Shown here: positions 10,995 through 21,603 of the stretch, one piece after another
Layout of the letters: each line of letters begins with the position of its first letter
Position numbering within the stretch: the stretch's first letter is position 1
NCBI RefSeq assembly: GCF_000281045.1
Contig: NW_008246085.1
Span: forward strand, 253,356-317,355
DNA length: 64,000 nucleotides
Origin: Saprolegnia diclina VS20
Taxonomy: Eukaryota > Oomycota > Saprolegniomycetes > Saprolegniales > Saprolegniaceae
Direction of reading: 5' to 3'
The notes under the pieces: model-generated
Seen by the model: the letters and a program-made list of their open reading frames with translations, nothing else
Database searches by the model: none
What the model was told of the DNA's origin: nothing
Position numbers and translations under genes: made by a program

Positions 10995-11888
10995 TTACCC
11001 TTGTTGGCCTTGCTGCTTGCGGGCCAAGTAGCGCTCTTTCGCTTCGCGAATCAAGTCTTCCCGGCTCTTCTTCGCCGGCGCGACCGGCACTTCGTTCTGG
11101 ATCGTCTCGTTCACGGGCGCGTCGACGGACGACGTTTCGTCCATTGGCGTAGCGACTGTGTCCACAGGCGTGTCTTCACTGGCAGGCGCCGCCGGCTCGT
11201 TGGTCTGCGGTGCGTCGTCGACGACCTTTTGCCGCTTGGACGCCTCGGAAATGTGCCCCGTCGTGTAGGCGCTTGTCGCCTTCTCGACGTCGCCGCCCAT
11301 CGCAATGTTGTTGGTGAGCAAATTGGCGTAGAAGCCGGCCATGCCGAGCTCGCCCCGCTTGGTGACATCTTGGGCGTCTTCAATGGCGGCGAGCCGAGCG
11401 TCCTCCTCTTCCCAGCGCTTGGCTTCCATGAGCTTGCGCTTGTACGAGGACGTGATGAACTTTTCCTTGTCGCCGTGGATCTTGTCGTCTTCTTCACGCT
11501 CTTTCAGAAGGCGGCGCTCGCGAATGCGGTCGTGCTCAATCTCGCGCACCTTGGCCTTCTCCAGGAGCACGTTGATGTACTTGGACTGCGGGACCCCTTG
11601 GACCTTCTTGGCCGCCTTTTGCTTGACGCGCTCGGCCTGCATCGAGTCGTAGACGCCATCATAGTCGAACGCGTTCGGGTCGCTTGCAAGCGCTTCTTGG
11701 ACGGCGCGGTCCGACTTGCTCTGGTTGACGACGGCCAGCATAGGCACTGGTGGCGGTGGTAGGTTGGTCCTTCGTGATGGCTCTGGAGGGCGCTCGTCCA
11801 TGGAGAAGAGTTTGGGTCCTTGCGCCATCGGGTTTATCACCGGCTTGACAGCCTTCTTCCCCGGCTTGAGCTTCATCGAGAACGCCAT
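10995..11888 (-). CDS. NSRP1/CCDC55-like nuclear speckle splicing regulator
   Basis: The single exon encodes 297 residues and resembles the DUF2040 family (nuclear speckle splicing regulatory protein 1), which modulates splice-site choice. Diagnostic features are ASDPNAFDYDGVYDSMQ, then a long charged helix (SKYINVLLEKAKVREIEHDR and RRLLKEREEDDKIHGDKEKF), and RKLMEAKRWEEEDARLAA. The C-terminus is low complexity and ends in a basic helix. I start at 11888 (MAFSMKLKPGKK); the next Met four codons on is also possible. Its 3' end is 46 bp from the convergent SHIPPO gene. Confidence 0.85.
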   Translation of the reverse strand: MAFSMKLKPGKKAVKPVINPMAQGPKLFSMDERPPEPSRRTNLPPPPVPMLAVVNQSKSDRAVQEALASDPNAFDYDGVYDSMQAERVKQKAAKKVQGVPQSKYINVLLEKAKVREIEHDRIRERRLLKEREEDDKIHGDKEKFITSSYKRKLMEAKRWEEEDARLAAIEDAQDVTKRGELGMAGFYANLLTNNIAMGGDVEKATSAYTTGHISEASKRQKVVDDAPQTNEPAAPASEDTPVDTVATPMDETSSVDAPVNETIQNEVPVAPAKKSREDLIREAKERYLARKQQGQQG

Positions 11889-12163
11889 GACGGTCCCAGG
11901 TCGCCTCTGCCTCCCACGCAAAAGAATAAATTACCGAATTTCAACTTAATTCGGACAAAGCCGAATTGAAGGTCGGCCAACAAGGATCTTATGCCGAGTG
12001 GCAAATTTGGGCAACCAGATCTGGAGCACGAGTGCAAGTGGTAAAAGAAGGTGGTTTGCGCAAGCATGACCATAGTCTACCAACATATCTCGAAATGTAG
12101 ATTCGCCACAGCTTTCGTACTAAACTCATGGACCTCGCACAGTACAGCGAACAAAATAACAAG

Positions 12164-13105
12164 CTAACTTTCGTGAAAGAGCGGGCGGTAGCCGAGGATG
12201 AAGTCCATGTCGGCAGCCGATCGGTGCCGATGCACGTCGCGGCCCGGGAGAAGCCAATGCCATCGAAAGGTCGCGCTGCCGAACAGCACGCCGAGTTTCT
12301 GCGTCAGCGTGGCTCTCTTCACGCGTCGGTCCTGCGCACGCGTCATCTGGACGATCCACGCGATGCGCTCGTCGTAGTGGATGCTAAAGACCTCGAGGAT
12401 CAGCATGATGGCGGCAAGCGCGCCAAAGATGAACGCGACGGCCATGACGGCTACACCGGCCTTGCCCGGCTGCTTGCCGTCGTCGAGGCCGCACGTCTCC
12501 GGGCACGATGCGACTTGGGCTACCGTCATGCTGCCCATGTAGACGCACGTCGAGAAGAGGTAGATGAGCAGCAGCACAAAGTTCTTGAGGTTGCCGACCC
12601 CGACGCAGTTGTTGACCCATGGACTACGCAATCGCTTCATTCGTCAACGATACGATGATGGGATGCGATACCAGTGATGGTCCATCATGGTGATGCAGCC
12701 TTGGCACGAGTCGCAGTGCGTGACACTATATACAGCCCATTGTCATATACAGCCTCGCTCCACCGACGCCTCCTACCATCTCGGGCGCGCCGCGTCGCAA
12801 AGGTCGCAGTGGAGCGTCGTGCCTTCATCTTGCAATGGCACATGCTCGGCGTCAGCGTCGTCACTCGCGGGCGCCGCAAGCACTTGTACGTACTTGGGCA
12901 CGGTGCCTGGGTTGGTTGTCATCGTGTACCAATGCGCCGAGGCCGTGAGGACGCTTAGCACAAGCAGGCCGGTGGCGAGGATACCGCTGGCCATCGACGC
13001 GCCTAGCCACCCGTGCATGTTGCTCAGGCAGAGGCCGACGCCAGCCAGCATGAGCGCGATGCCCAGGAGCGCCACGATGAAGCCGCCGTCCGTGACAAAC
13101 CACAT
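12164..13105 (-). CDS. DHHC palmitoyltransferase
   Basis: This is a membrane protein S-acyltransferase that attaches palmitate to cysteines of target proteins. Exons 13105-12777, 12725-12672 and 12623-12164 on the minus strand are joined by 51- and 48-bp introns. Splicing builds the Cys-rich domain CDLCDAARPRCVTHCDSCQG and CITMMDHHCPWVNNC, including the catalytic DHHC. Two membrane helices precede it and two follow (FVLLLIYLFSTCVYMG and AVMAVAFIFGALAAIMLILE). The N-terminus is uncertain: the frame is open further upstream to an AG that could be an acceptor, so a further exon is possible. The upstream side faces an imperfect palindrome at 13143-13260. Confidence 0.88.
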
Positions 13106-13142
13106 CGCGCTGTGGTCGGGTGCGGACCGCACGGGCCGCCCG

Positions 13143-13260
13143 TCCGGATACTGTGCTAGAAAAGCGCACCTCAAAAGGCGCACCGCTTTTCGAATTCTAT
13201 TTTCGAAGAGGCAATCAGGTGCGCTTTTAAAAATAGCAACCGGATAGTATCGTATCCGGA
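13143..13260. repeat. Imperfect palindrome between divergent genes
   Basis: The outer arms TCCGGATA (13143-13150) and TATCCGGA (13253-13260) are perfect inverted copies. Inside them AAAAGCGCACCT (13160-13171) and AGGTGCGCTTTT (13217-13228) form a second perfect 12-bp inverted pair. The element lies between the divergent DHHC and CaaX-protein genes and stops at the base before the candidate ATG at 13261. It could be a small MITE-like remnant or a bidirectional control element. Confidence 0.5.
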
Positions 13261-15004
13261 ATGCGATCTAAAAATAGCCAACGCCTGCGGCAGGTTTCAT
13301 TCTTGCTCGGGAAGCCGCCAGAACAGAAGCAAAAGATGAGCCAAGTAGAGAGCAGCGTAGCCCCGACGAAGGCCGGCTCCATGAGCGACCTCAAGCGCGA
13401 TAGCTCGTTGAAGATGACCGGCAACGACGGCAAGGTAGACGCCTCCATGAAGCGTGGGTCGATCATGATGGAGACAAAGGTCGACACGCTCACGAAGCCG
13501 GGCTCGACGACGGACCTCGGCGGCTCGAGCAAGAACCTGACGCGCATCCCGTCCATCACGAAGCGCGACCTTGGCAGCAAGTCTGGCATTGAGATCCGCT
13601 CCATGGCCGAGGACAACAAGCCATCTGCCATCGTCGCCAGCTCGGTCGTGGCCGTGTCGGCCGTGGAAGCTCCCGCCATCGCGAAGGAAGCTACGGTAAG
13701 CCAGAATGTGTCAAAGGCACCCGTGACCACGGATGCAATGAAGGTCTCTCCGTCAGTCGACGTGGCGCCTTCCGCAGCCAAGGTCGAAGTGACGCCCATC
13801 GTCACCGACGCGGCCAGTACAGTCCCGGCCGTCAAGATTGGCGACCGGATCAGCCTTCATGCGGCGTGTCCCGGGGCTCCCGGTGACGGTGGTCTTTTGG
13901 CCTTCGTCCAAGAAGGCAAGGGAAAGTCTGCGCAGCGCGTACTGGCCGTCCCACCGACCCAAGGCGAGGCCCACCAAGCTGTTTTCATTATGTATGCTCC
14001 ATCAGCCTTTACACGCTCCGTGTCTTATGTTCACGGATTAGCGCACCACTGGTTGGTACTGCCGCTGCATCGGAGCTCAAGTACAACCAGCAGTTCTTTC
14101 TGCACGTGGTGGACGCCAAGGGTGGCGTGCAGTCGCTCAACAACGACCCGCCAGGCGCCGGCGACTTTATCGGACTCCAGAAGGCGGGCGCAAAGGGCGA
14201 GATGACGTGCTACTTTTCCAAGCCCAACAGCAGCGGGGTACGACATTGTCATTCCTTCTTCTGCATCGTAGTCACCATATCCGTAGGTGGTCAAATTCGA
14301 TGATGCGGACCTTGTCATTACGGTCCACGACTCGAACCGTACCCGAAAGCACTTCAACAACGCCATGACCTACTACAAGCGGCTCAAGGGGACGCCAGGA
14401 GGGTACCTCTCGAGTGCCAAGAAGGGCACACCGGTCACGTTCAGTGTTCGCCAAGCCGATAACAGCATCCCGCCCCTCGTATGCTTTCGTCGATGGACAG
14501 CATGTTGAAGTTCATGCAAATGCGTAGACACCGACGTCTCCCGTGGCCAGAGACAGCGTCACCAACGCGTCGCGGACGAGCACTGTCGAAAAGGCAGACC
14601 TCGAGGCCGCCGCCGCCGAGGCCAAGCTTGCGGTGGAGATTGCGCAGCCGCAAGAGACGTACGTGGCGCCCGAGATTGTCCTGACGCCAACCAAGGCCAG
14701 CGTGCTCAAGCAAGAGAGCAGTGATGTTCGCGACGAAGAAGTCATCAAGATGGACAACTCGTCGAGCGTCATTCAAAACAACGAAAAGACCGCGGTGATA
14801 GCTGACGGCCCAGTCGTTGTCGCGCCGCCGACAGTGTCGCCGCACTTGGCAGCAATGAAGCCAGTTGCACGAGCGGCCCCAACGGCGCCAAAGAGCCTCG
14901 TCGTCGACCACACCAAGACGTCACGGGCCGAGACCGCGTACGATGACGACAACGGCGCGTCACCCGCAGCTTGCGCAGGCGGCCAGTGCTGCACAATCTC
15001 GTAG
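13261..15004 (+). CDS. Unrecognised protein ending in a CaaX prenylation motif
   Basis: Exons 13261-13991, 14042-14237, 14287-14478 and 14528-15004 give 531 residues. I do not recognise the family. The first 200 residues are Ser/Lys/Val-rich and probably disordered. A globular part runs from IGDRISLHAACPGAPGDGG to about residue 375, with FFLHVVDAKGGVQSLNNDP, GDFIGLQKAGAKGEMTCYF and VVKFDDADLVITVHDSNRT; it looks beta-rich. A second low-complexity stretch leads to the C-terminus QCCTIS. The last four residues fit CaaX with Ser at X, which farnesyltransferase prefers, and the preceding Cys could be palmitoylated. The start may instead be the Met at 13336, because 13261 abuts the palindrome. Confidence 0.72.
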
Positions 15005-15304
15005 AGTTGAACAAAGCACACACACCGAGATTCGGTACCTTGCATAACCTTCTATCAACTAGAATTACACTTATTCATGACCTTACTTACGTTTTGTCGA
15101 AAAACAAATTCGAACAAGGTCAGCAACACAACACCATTAGTATGCTAGGAGAGCAGTATGGTGAGGTGGGACGGGGCATGCACCTCTTTGCCCAGGCACT
15201 TCGCCCCTTGCGCTTCACCCTGGGGCTAGGGGATCTGGAAACCACAGACAGGCGGCGGGCGTTACGCAGTTAATCTTACTTGGCGCGTTCTCAAAAGGGC
15301 GACA
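15005..15304. other. Short intergenic region
   Basis: These 300 bp separate two same-strand genes. They hold the 3' flank of the CaaX gene, AT-richer than its surroundings at 15045-15120, and the promoter side of the coiled-coil gene. I see no gene or repeat. Confidence 0.5.
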
Positions 15305-17253
15305 ATGTCCATGTCCTACAGCGAGCTCGGGTCGGCCGTCGCGCCGCGCTACGCAAGCACGACATCGCTCAAGACGACGCCGTTCAAGACGTCGTTCTCG
15401 CCCCGGAGTGCGCTCTCGGTCGTCAAGGAGGTCGGCGTAGTGTCGCCGCTTGACCATCCAGCCTCGTTGTCTGGGGTCAAGCCGGCTCCAACCAAGATGG
15501 TTGCGCCGATGCCTGCGCCCTACTTGATGACTGAGTCGCAGCAAGAGCTCACCGAGATCCAGCAGTCGGTCGAGCGCCTCAAGAAGCAGCGGCTTCAGGT
15601 TTCCACGTTCAAAGACAAGCTCGGTAAAGACATTTCCGTTGTAGGTCGAGCACATTCGCCACGAGAACGAGCGGCTCGAGATCGAGCTCATGCGGGAGCG
15701 CGGCGAGAACCGCGTCTTGCGCCAAGAGGTTGATGCTACAAAGATGAGGTCCACTTGCGTATCCGAATGCACGGTAGACGGACCGGTTCAAAATTGTCGA
15801 AGCCGACTTGGAAAAGCAAACCGGCAAGCTCACGTCGCTCGAGGCCAAATACGACCGGCTCGAGAGTGCATACCGAGAGAAGCGCAGTGCGCTCGCCGAC
15901 GCCCAGGAAAAGCGCGTCGCACTGGAGAAGCGCTGGTCCATGGCGACTGACAACCTCCAGCGCATGGTCGACGAAACCACCAAGACGTACGAGGCCAAAG
16001 TGATTGCACTCGAAGACGACGTTATGGACCGTGAGGCCAAGGTGCAGCAGCAGCAAGAAGAGATGGACGAGTTGCGCTGCCTGCACGTACGTTGGTTATT
16101 TGTTTTGCAAAGCCTCAAATCGCGGGTAGGAGAGTGCGCAAATGAAGCTCGACAAGAAGATCGAGCGCCTCGAGAACGCCAACATCGACCTCGAAAAAAA
16201 GTACTTGGCGCAAATCGAGGGACTCGAAGCCGCGACCGGGAAACTCGAAGCGGAAAAAGCGGAAATGGACCAAAAAGTATTCCTGTGGCAAAATGCGCGA
16301 AGCTTGCTGAACACGGTGCAACTAGATTGCATCGCTCGTGGCGACAACGACGCGTCAGACCGCGATGATCCAAGAGTGTGACCGCGTCATTTGCGAGTCG
16401 GAAGTACGCCAAACCATCGATTGCCGAGCAGAGTGAGGACAATGGGTGCATGTAGGAGCGCATGAACGAATTCATGAAGCGCAAAAACGCGCAGAGCAAG
16501 ACCCAGACAGACCTCGAGGCCAAGAACCACGCGCTCGAGCAAAAGCTCAAGGTCCTCGAGATCGAGACCAAACACGAACTCGATGCGCTTCAGAACACCA
16601 ACGAAGTAGAGTGCACGAGGACGAGCGAACGACCCCGTCTGACGCTGGTGTTATGGTAGGTGCTGCAGAAGCAGCTCGACGAGAAAACTAGTCATATTAC
16701 CGAGCTGGAGAACTCGATCGCTGAGAACGAGCGCTTGTCTGCAATTCCACCGCGTCGATATCTGATGCGTGTCCTAGGGCGACGAGCAGCCAGCGTGAAA
16801 TGGTCGTGCGGGAGCGCCACCGCTTCCACTTGGACGAGGTAGTCCACGCTAGCAGCTTGTCTTGCCACGTCATATTTGTGTTTTAGGCCAACAAGGAGCT
16901 GCGCAAGCGCGAAAAGGTGTTGCAGAGCACGATCGAGGGCTTGGAGGCCAACTTGCGCGTACGTCGCTGGACGAGTCACTGTCGTGGTCGCTCACAATGG
17001 TGCTAGGACGTTGTGGACGATCGCAAAGGGCTCATTGAGCGCATCTCGGCGCTTCAAGGTTGTCCAAAGCGGAACGTCACGCGTTCACTCATCCTATTGC
17101 GTCGTAGACCAACTCGAGCTCGAGCGGCAGGACCGCGCGCGCTGGGCGTCGACGCGGCTTCGGCTCCTCGCGCAGTTTTGCGACGAGGAAAATAAGCTCA
17201 GCGAGTCGCTTGGCTCGCACCACACGACCCTACTCTCCAACTTGAGCGACTGA
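15305..17253 (+). CDS. Long coiled-coil protein, 11 exons
   Basis: Exons are 15305-15598, 15645-15728, 15778-16086, 16130-16276, 16326-16403, 16456-16605, 16660-16736, 16778-16838, 16887-16958, 17007-17058 and 17108-17253, giving 489 residues. All ten introns are 41-54 bp GT-AG. The first 90 residues are Ser/Pro-rich. From about residue 80 to the end the protein is nearly continuous coiled coil, for example VEHIRHENERLEIELMRERG, SLEAKYDRLESAYREKRSAL and KKIERLENANIDLEKKYLAQ. No catalytic domain is visible. The style recalls centrosomal or axonemal scaffold proteins, but I cannot name the family. Confidence 0.8.
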
Positions 17254-18294
17254 TCAGCCAAGGCGCCTCTCGAAACACTTGCAGCTTGGTAATCGACGTA
17301 ATGACGCAGGCCCGCCGTTTATGCGATCTTCGCCCGAGCAAAGCTCGCAGACCGGCGCATGTCGCATGAAAGAGCGAGCGAATCACAATGCGCGAAGACC
17401 ATCCAGCGCGTGCCTGCTTGATGTCCAGAGAGCAGGAGCGATGGAGAGGCAGATGTGCATTTTACGCAATGCGTTAAACGTTTTGCCTTGGGCGCGGGTA
17501 TTGAAGCGGGTCAGATCGCGAACGCATTCGAAAGTTGCGCAACAAGTGCAAGGTCGGATGCTACAAGTAGCTAGAATCATGCACCCTCGTGGCCATGCAA
17601 CGACGGCAAGTTGCTCATTGTATAAGCAGCGTATCGTCCCACGGAGACGGCAGCGGGTTGCATGATGCCGCAACATGCTATCAGATCTTATTTGGCGTCC
17701 AAGATGATCGTGAGCTATTCTCCGTCGCACGCTTTCCGTCAGCGCAGCGCGTCCGCATATTCAGGTATCTCTTCCGCCAGTCTCTCGACCATGCAGGTCT
17801 AGCCGTTACCACAATTGTCGACTTGGACACAGCCACGCGCCGAGAGCAAGTTTGTGGAGACTGCTCGCCGTCGAGACGGGCGCTATGAGCTTGATCCCAG
17901 CTACACTTCATATATACGACTAGTATTACCGGTACTACCGGTACGCAACGGACGTGCAGTGCTACCTTTCAACATGCCTAGTTTCCAGCGGCTTCGTTGC
18001 TGACCCGATCGTTCTCGTCGTCCATCATCGCAGTGGGGCAGGAAGGAATAAAACGTACTTTAACGCACGTTTTAACGCACGTTAAAGAGCCCGTTACACC
18101 TCTCTGCCCGTTCGTGGACGGTCCGCGGAACACAATGGCTCTTGCAATTTGTATGCGCTGATATTTTCGGGGTTCGAATAATATTACTGCAGCCGCCTGG
18201 TTTATGCCCACGCTGGAGTGGTCCATAGAAATTAAAAAACAAATTAATTCGCCGATCCCGGCTGGAGCGTTCAGTTCCGAATTTCACGAGCACG
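17254..18294. other. 1-kb intergenic region with a short direct repeat
   Basis: No reading frame here has the codon use of its neighbours; the longest, about 17595-17888, is not protein-like to my eye. Two perfect head-to-tail copies of TTAACGCACGTT occur at 18060-18071 and 18072-18083, flanked as CTTTAA...TTAAAG. TACCGGTAC-type short palindromes lie near 17926-17944. The promoter of the copper ATPase must lie in the right-hand part. Confidence 0.5.
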
Positions 18295-21200
18295 ATGGCC
18301 GACCAGTCGGACAAGTTGCTCGCGATGCGGATCGTCCTCGAGGTCGATGGCATGATGTGCATGAAGAACTGCGGGACGACGGTCCAGAACGCGCTCCGGA
18401 GCGTCGACGGCGTCGAGGCCGCGGTCGTCGACTACAACGAGCACATTGCGGTGGTCACGATGGCACCGAATGGGTCGCCCGACAACCTCGTCGAGATGCT
18501 AGACATGGTGGGCTTTGAAGCTGTGCTCCGCGACGAGACGCCGCTGCCACGCAACGTCATCCGCCTTGGCATCGACGGGATGATGTGCATGAAGAACTGC
18601 GGCACGACGGTCCAGAATGCTCTGTCGGCGACCATTGGCGTCGAGTCGGCGGTCGTCGACTACCCGAAAGCCATGGCCACGATCACGCTGTATCCCGATC
18701 ACATGGACCACGTGACGGTGCAAGATCTCATTGACGAAGTCGAGTGCGTCGGCTTTGACGCGTACCCGTTCAACCACGGCGAGCGCTGCCGGCGACTTCT
18801 CGCGGCCAAGGCCAAGGCCGCCGCTTCACACGCCGTCGAGGACGTCTCCGTACCGATCATTGAAAGCGACTCATCCCACCCGCACGCGATCTTCTCGATT
18901 GAAGGCATGAGCTGCGCGGCGTGCGTCAAGGGCATCGAAGGTGCGCTGCGTCATGAAGCGGGGATCATCGACATTCGCGTCGGGCTCATCTCGGCCAAGG
19001 CCGAGGTCGTCTTTGACCGCAGCATCATCACGGACGAGCGGACGACAATTGGCAGCTTTATCCGCGACGCGGGCTACACGCCGACGTACATCAACACGCT
19101 GGACGCAGACGACGACTCGATGTCGTTTAAGTACGCTGTCGCTGGCGTCACGGGCGCGTCCGACGCTATCAAGATCGAGTCGTCCATCAAAGCGCTCGTC
19201 GGCGTCGTGAGCGCCACTGTCGATATCGAGCAGCAGGTCGCGACTGTGCATTTGCAGCAGATGGCGGCGACAGGCCCCCGCGACGTTCTCGACGCGATCA
19301 CCAAGTCTGGGTTTGCGGCGACGATCCAGACGCAGTCGTCGGCGCCGAGCGGCGTCTCGGAAGACCAAACGTGGCTGCGACTGCTCTTGATCTGCCTCGT
19401 GTTCTCGGGTCCGGCGATGGTTGTGCACATGGTCCTCGGCAACATCCCGTCGTGCCGCATGTGGCTCATGCAACCGGTCGTGAACGGCCTTACGCGCATG
19501 TGCCTCATCATGTTTCTGCTGGCGACGCCGGTGCAGTTTGGCATTGGCGCGCGCTTCTACAAGGCCGCGTACAAGGGCTTGCGTCACGGCATGATGGGCA
19601 TGGACTTTCTCATCGTCGTCGGCACGACCGCCTCGTACCTCTACAGCTTTGTGTCGATGGTCGGCTGCACGCTCTTGCCGAATTACCGCGGCCACTACTT
19701 TTTCGAGTCGTCGACGATGCTCATTTCGTTCATTACCATTGGCAAGTACCTCGAGTCGCGCGCCAAGAAGGACACGGCGACGTCGCTGAGCACGCTACTG
19801 AGCCTCCAGGCGAAGACGGCCGTGCTCATCACACCCGAGCATGGCGACGTGTCGATCCCGATTGAGCTCGTCCAGCGCGGCGACCGCCTCCGGCTCTTGC
19901 CCGGCGCCCGCGTGCCGACCGACGGTGTCGTGCGCGACGGCCACGGCTTCTGCGACGAGTCGATGCTCACGGGCGAGTCGATGCCGGTCGCAAAAGCGTC
20001 GGGCGACGCGGTCTTTGGCTCGACCATCAACCAAGCCGGCATTTTGGTGATCGAGTCCAACTGCGTTGGCGGTCAAAACACTCTGTCGCAGATTTGCGCG
20101 CTCATTGAAAACGCGCAGTTGGACAAGGCGCCGATCCAAGCGGTCGCCGACAAGTTTGCGGCTCGCTTTGCACCGACTGTCATGTGCATTGCGGCAATTA
20201 CGTTTCTCGGCTGGTACACGAGTCTCTCGATGGACTGGGTCGCTACCGCCGACCGCGACGCGCTGCACTTGGCTGACGGCGACCACAGCGACGACCTCTT
20301 TGTGTCGATTCTTTTCTGCATTTCGACGGTCGTCATCTCGTGTCCGTGCGCCCTCGGCCTCGCGACGCCGACGGCCGTCTCGGTCGGCACGGGCGTCGGC
20401 TCCAAGTACGGCGTGCTCATCAAGGGCGGGCGCGCGCTCGAGACGGCCCACGCCGTCGATACGATCGTCTTTGACAAGACGGGCACGCTCACCGAGGGCC
20501 GACCGGTCGTGACAGACATCACTGTGCCCAAAGACGCCAACATCTCGGCCACCGACGTCTTGTACTATGCGGCGTGCGTCGAGATGCAGTCGGAGCATGT
20601 GCTCGGGAAGGCCATCGTCGTCGAGGCTACCGAGGCGCACAAGATGGCGCTCAAGGAGCCGTCGGCGTTCCACGTCGTGCCCGGTCGCGGCCTCCAAGCG
20701 CTCGTCCCGTCGCTCCAGTCGCCGCACAAAGCGATTGAAGTCGCGATTGGCAACCCCGAGTGGATGGAAGAACGCAACATTTCGCTGCCGGCGGTCCTTG
20801 AAGCCGACATGCACCGTCTCGAAAACGAAGGCAAGACAGTCGTCTGCGTCGCGCTCGACAGCGTGTTTGCGGGCACGATTGCTATGGCCGACATCGCGCG
20901 CCCCGAAGCCGCGGCGACCATCCAGCATCTCAAGCGCATGGGCCTCGACATTTGGCTCGTCACGGGCGACAACCTCCGGACAGCGACCGCCGTCGCCAGC
21001 GCGCTCGGTATCAACCACGTCAAGGCAATTGCGCTGCCCGGCCAAAAGGTCGAGCAGATCAAGCGGCTTCAGGCGACGACCAACCCGCTCACAAACAAGA
21101 AGCGCGTCGTGGCCATGGTGGGCGACGGCATCAATGACGCGCCGGCGCTGGCGCAGGCCGATGTCGGGCTTGCGATTGGCGCGGGCACGGAGATTGCGCT

Positions 21201-21603
21201 GGCGCAGGCCGACATGGTGCTCATCAAGTCGCACCTCGCCGACGTCATCACGGCGCTCGACCTCTCGCGCAAAACGTTTTGGCGCATCAAGTTTAACCTC
21301 TTTGCCTCGGTCATTTACAACCTCGTGTCGATCCCGCTCGCGGCCGGCGTCTTTCTGCGCTTCTTCCACCACCCGCTGCCGCCGGCCTGCGCCGGCATCA
21401 TGATGGCCCTCTCGTCCATCTCGGTGATTGTCTCGTCGCTCCACCTCAAGCTGTACAAGCCACCGACATGGAATATGACGTCTGCAAAGGACGGCCTCCT
21501 CAAGCCCATGGGCTTGGCATCGACGACGCACAAGGTCGTGCTCGAGAAGCCACGCCGACGGTCGCCAAGCTACGAGCGCGTGAGCGTCCAAGACATGGTC
21601 TAA
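18295..21603 (+). CDS. Copper-transporting P1B-type ATPase
   Basis: The intron-less gene encodes 1102 residues. It resembles ATP7/CopA pumps that export Cu(I) or load it into the secretory pathway. The N-terminus has two metal-binding HMA-type repeats with C-x3-C (residues 22/26 and 98/102, in GMMCMKNCGTT), a third with the classic GMSCAAC (207/210), and a fourth degenerate repeat without cysteines. The core has eight predicted helices, TGESMPV, the CPC membrane motif (683-685), phosphorylated Asp727 in DKTGTLTEG, and GDGINDAP. The usual SEHPL motif of the nucleotide domain reads SEHVL. Apart from that change the catalytic machinery looks complete. Confidence 0.94.
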   Translation: MADQSDKLLAMRIVLEVDGMMCMKNCGTTVQNALRSVDGVEAAVVDYNEHIAVVTMAPNGSPDNLVEMLDMVGFEAVLRDETPLPRNVIRLGIDGMMCMKNCGTTVQNALSATIGVESAVVDYPKAMATITLYPDHMDHVTVQDLIDEVECVGFDAYPFNHGERCRRLLAAKAKAAASHAVEDVSVPIIESDSSHPHAIFSIEGMSCAACVKGIEGALRHEAGIIDIRVGLISAKAEVVFDRSIITDERTTIGSFIRDAGYTPTYINTLDADDDSMSFKYAVAGVTGASDAIKIESSIKALVGVVSATVDIEQQVATVHLQQMAATGPRDVLDAITKSGFAATIQTQSSAPSGVSEDQTWLRLLLICLVFSGPAMVVHMVLGNIPSCRMWLMQPVVNGLTRMCLIMFLLATPVQFGIGARFYKAAYKGLRHGMMGMDFLIVVGTTASYLYSFVSMVGCTLLPNYRGHYFFESSTMLISFITIGKYLESRAKKDTATSLSTLLSLQAKTAVLITPEHGDVSIPIELVQRGDRLRLLPGARVPTDGVVRDGHGFCDESMLTGESMPVAKASGDAVFGSTINQAGILVIESNCVGGQNTLSQICALIENAQLDKAPIQAVADKFAARFAPTVMCIAAITFLGWYTSLSMDWVATADRDALHLADGDHSDDLFVSILFCISTVVISCPCALGLATPTAVSVGTGVGSKYGVLIKGGRALETAHAVDTIVFDKTGTLTEGRPVVTDITVPKDANISATDVLYYAACVEMQSEHVLGKAIVVEATEAHKMALKEPSAFHVVPGRGLQALVPSLQSPHKAIEVAIGNPEWMEERNISLPAVLEADMHRLENEGKTVVCVALDSVFAGTIAMADIARPEAAATIQHLKRMGLDIWLVTGDNLRTATAVASALGINHVKAIALPGQKVEQIKRLQATTNPLTNKKRVVAMVGDGINDAPALAQADVGLAIGAGTEIALAQADMVLIKSHLADVITALDLSRKTFWRIKFNLFASVIYNLVSIPLAAGVFLRFFHHPLPPACAGIMMALSSISVIVSSLHLKLYKPPTWNMTSAKDGLLKPMGLASTTHKVVLEKPRRRSPSYERVSVQDMV

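Noticed and set aside
18160..18185. GGGGTTCGAATAA resembling a tRNA T-arm
   Set aside because: No matching acceptor, D-arm or anticodon arm could be folded around it.
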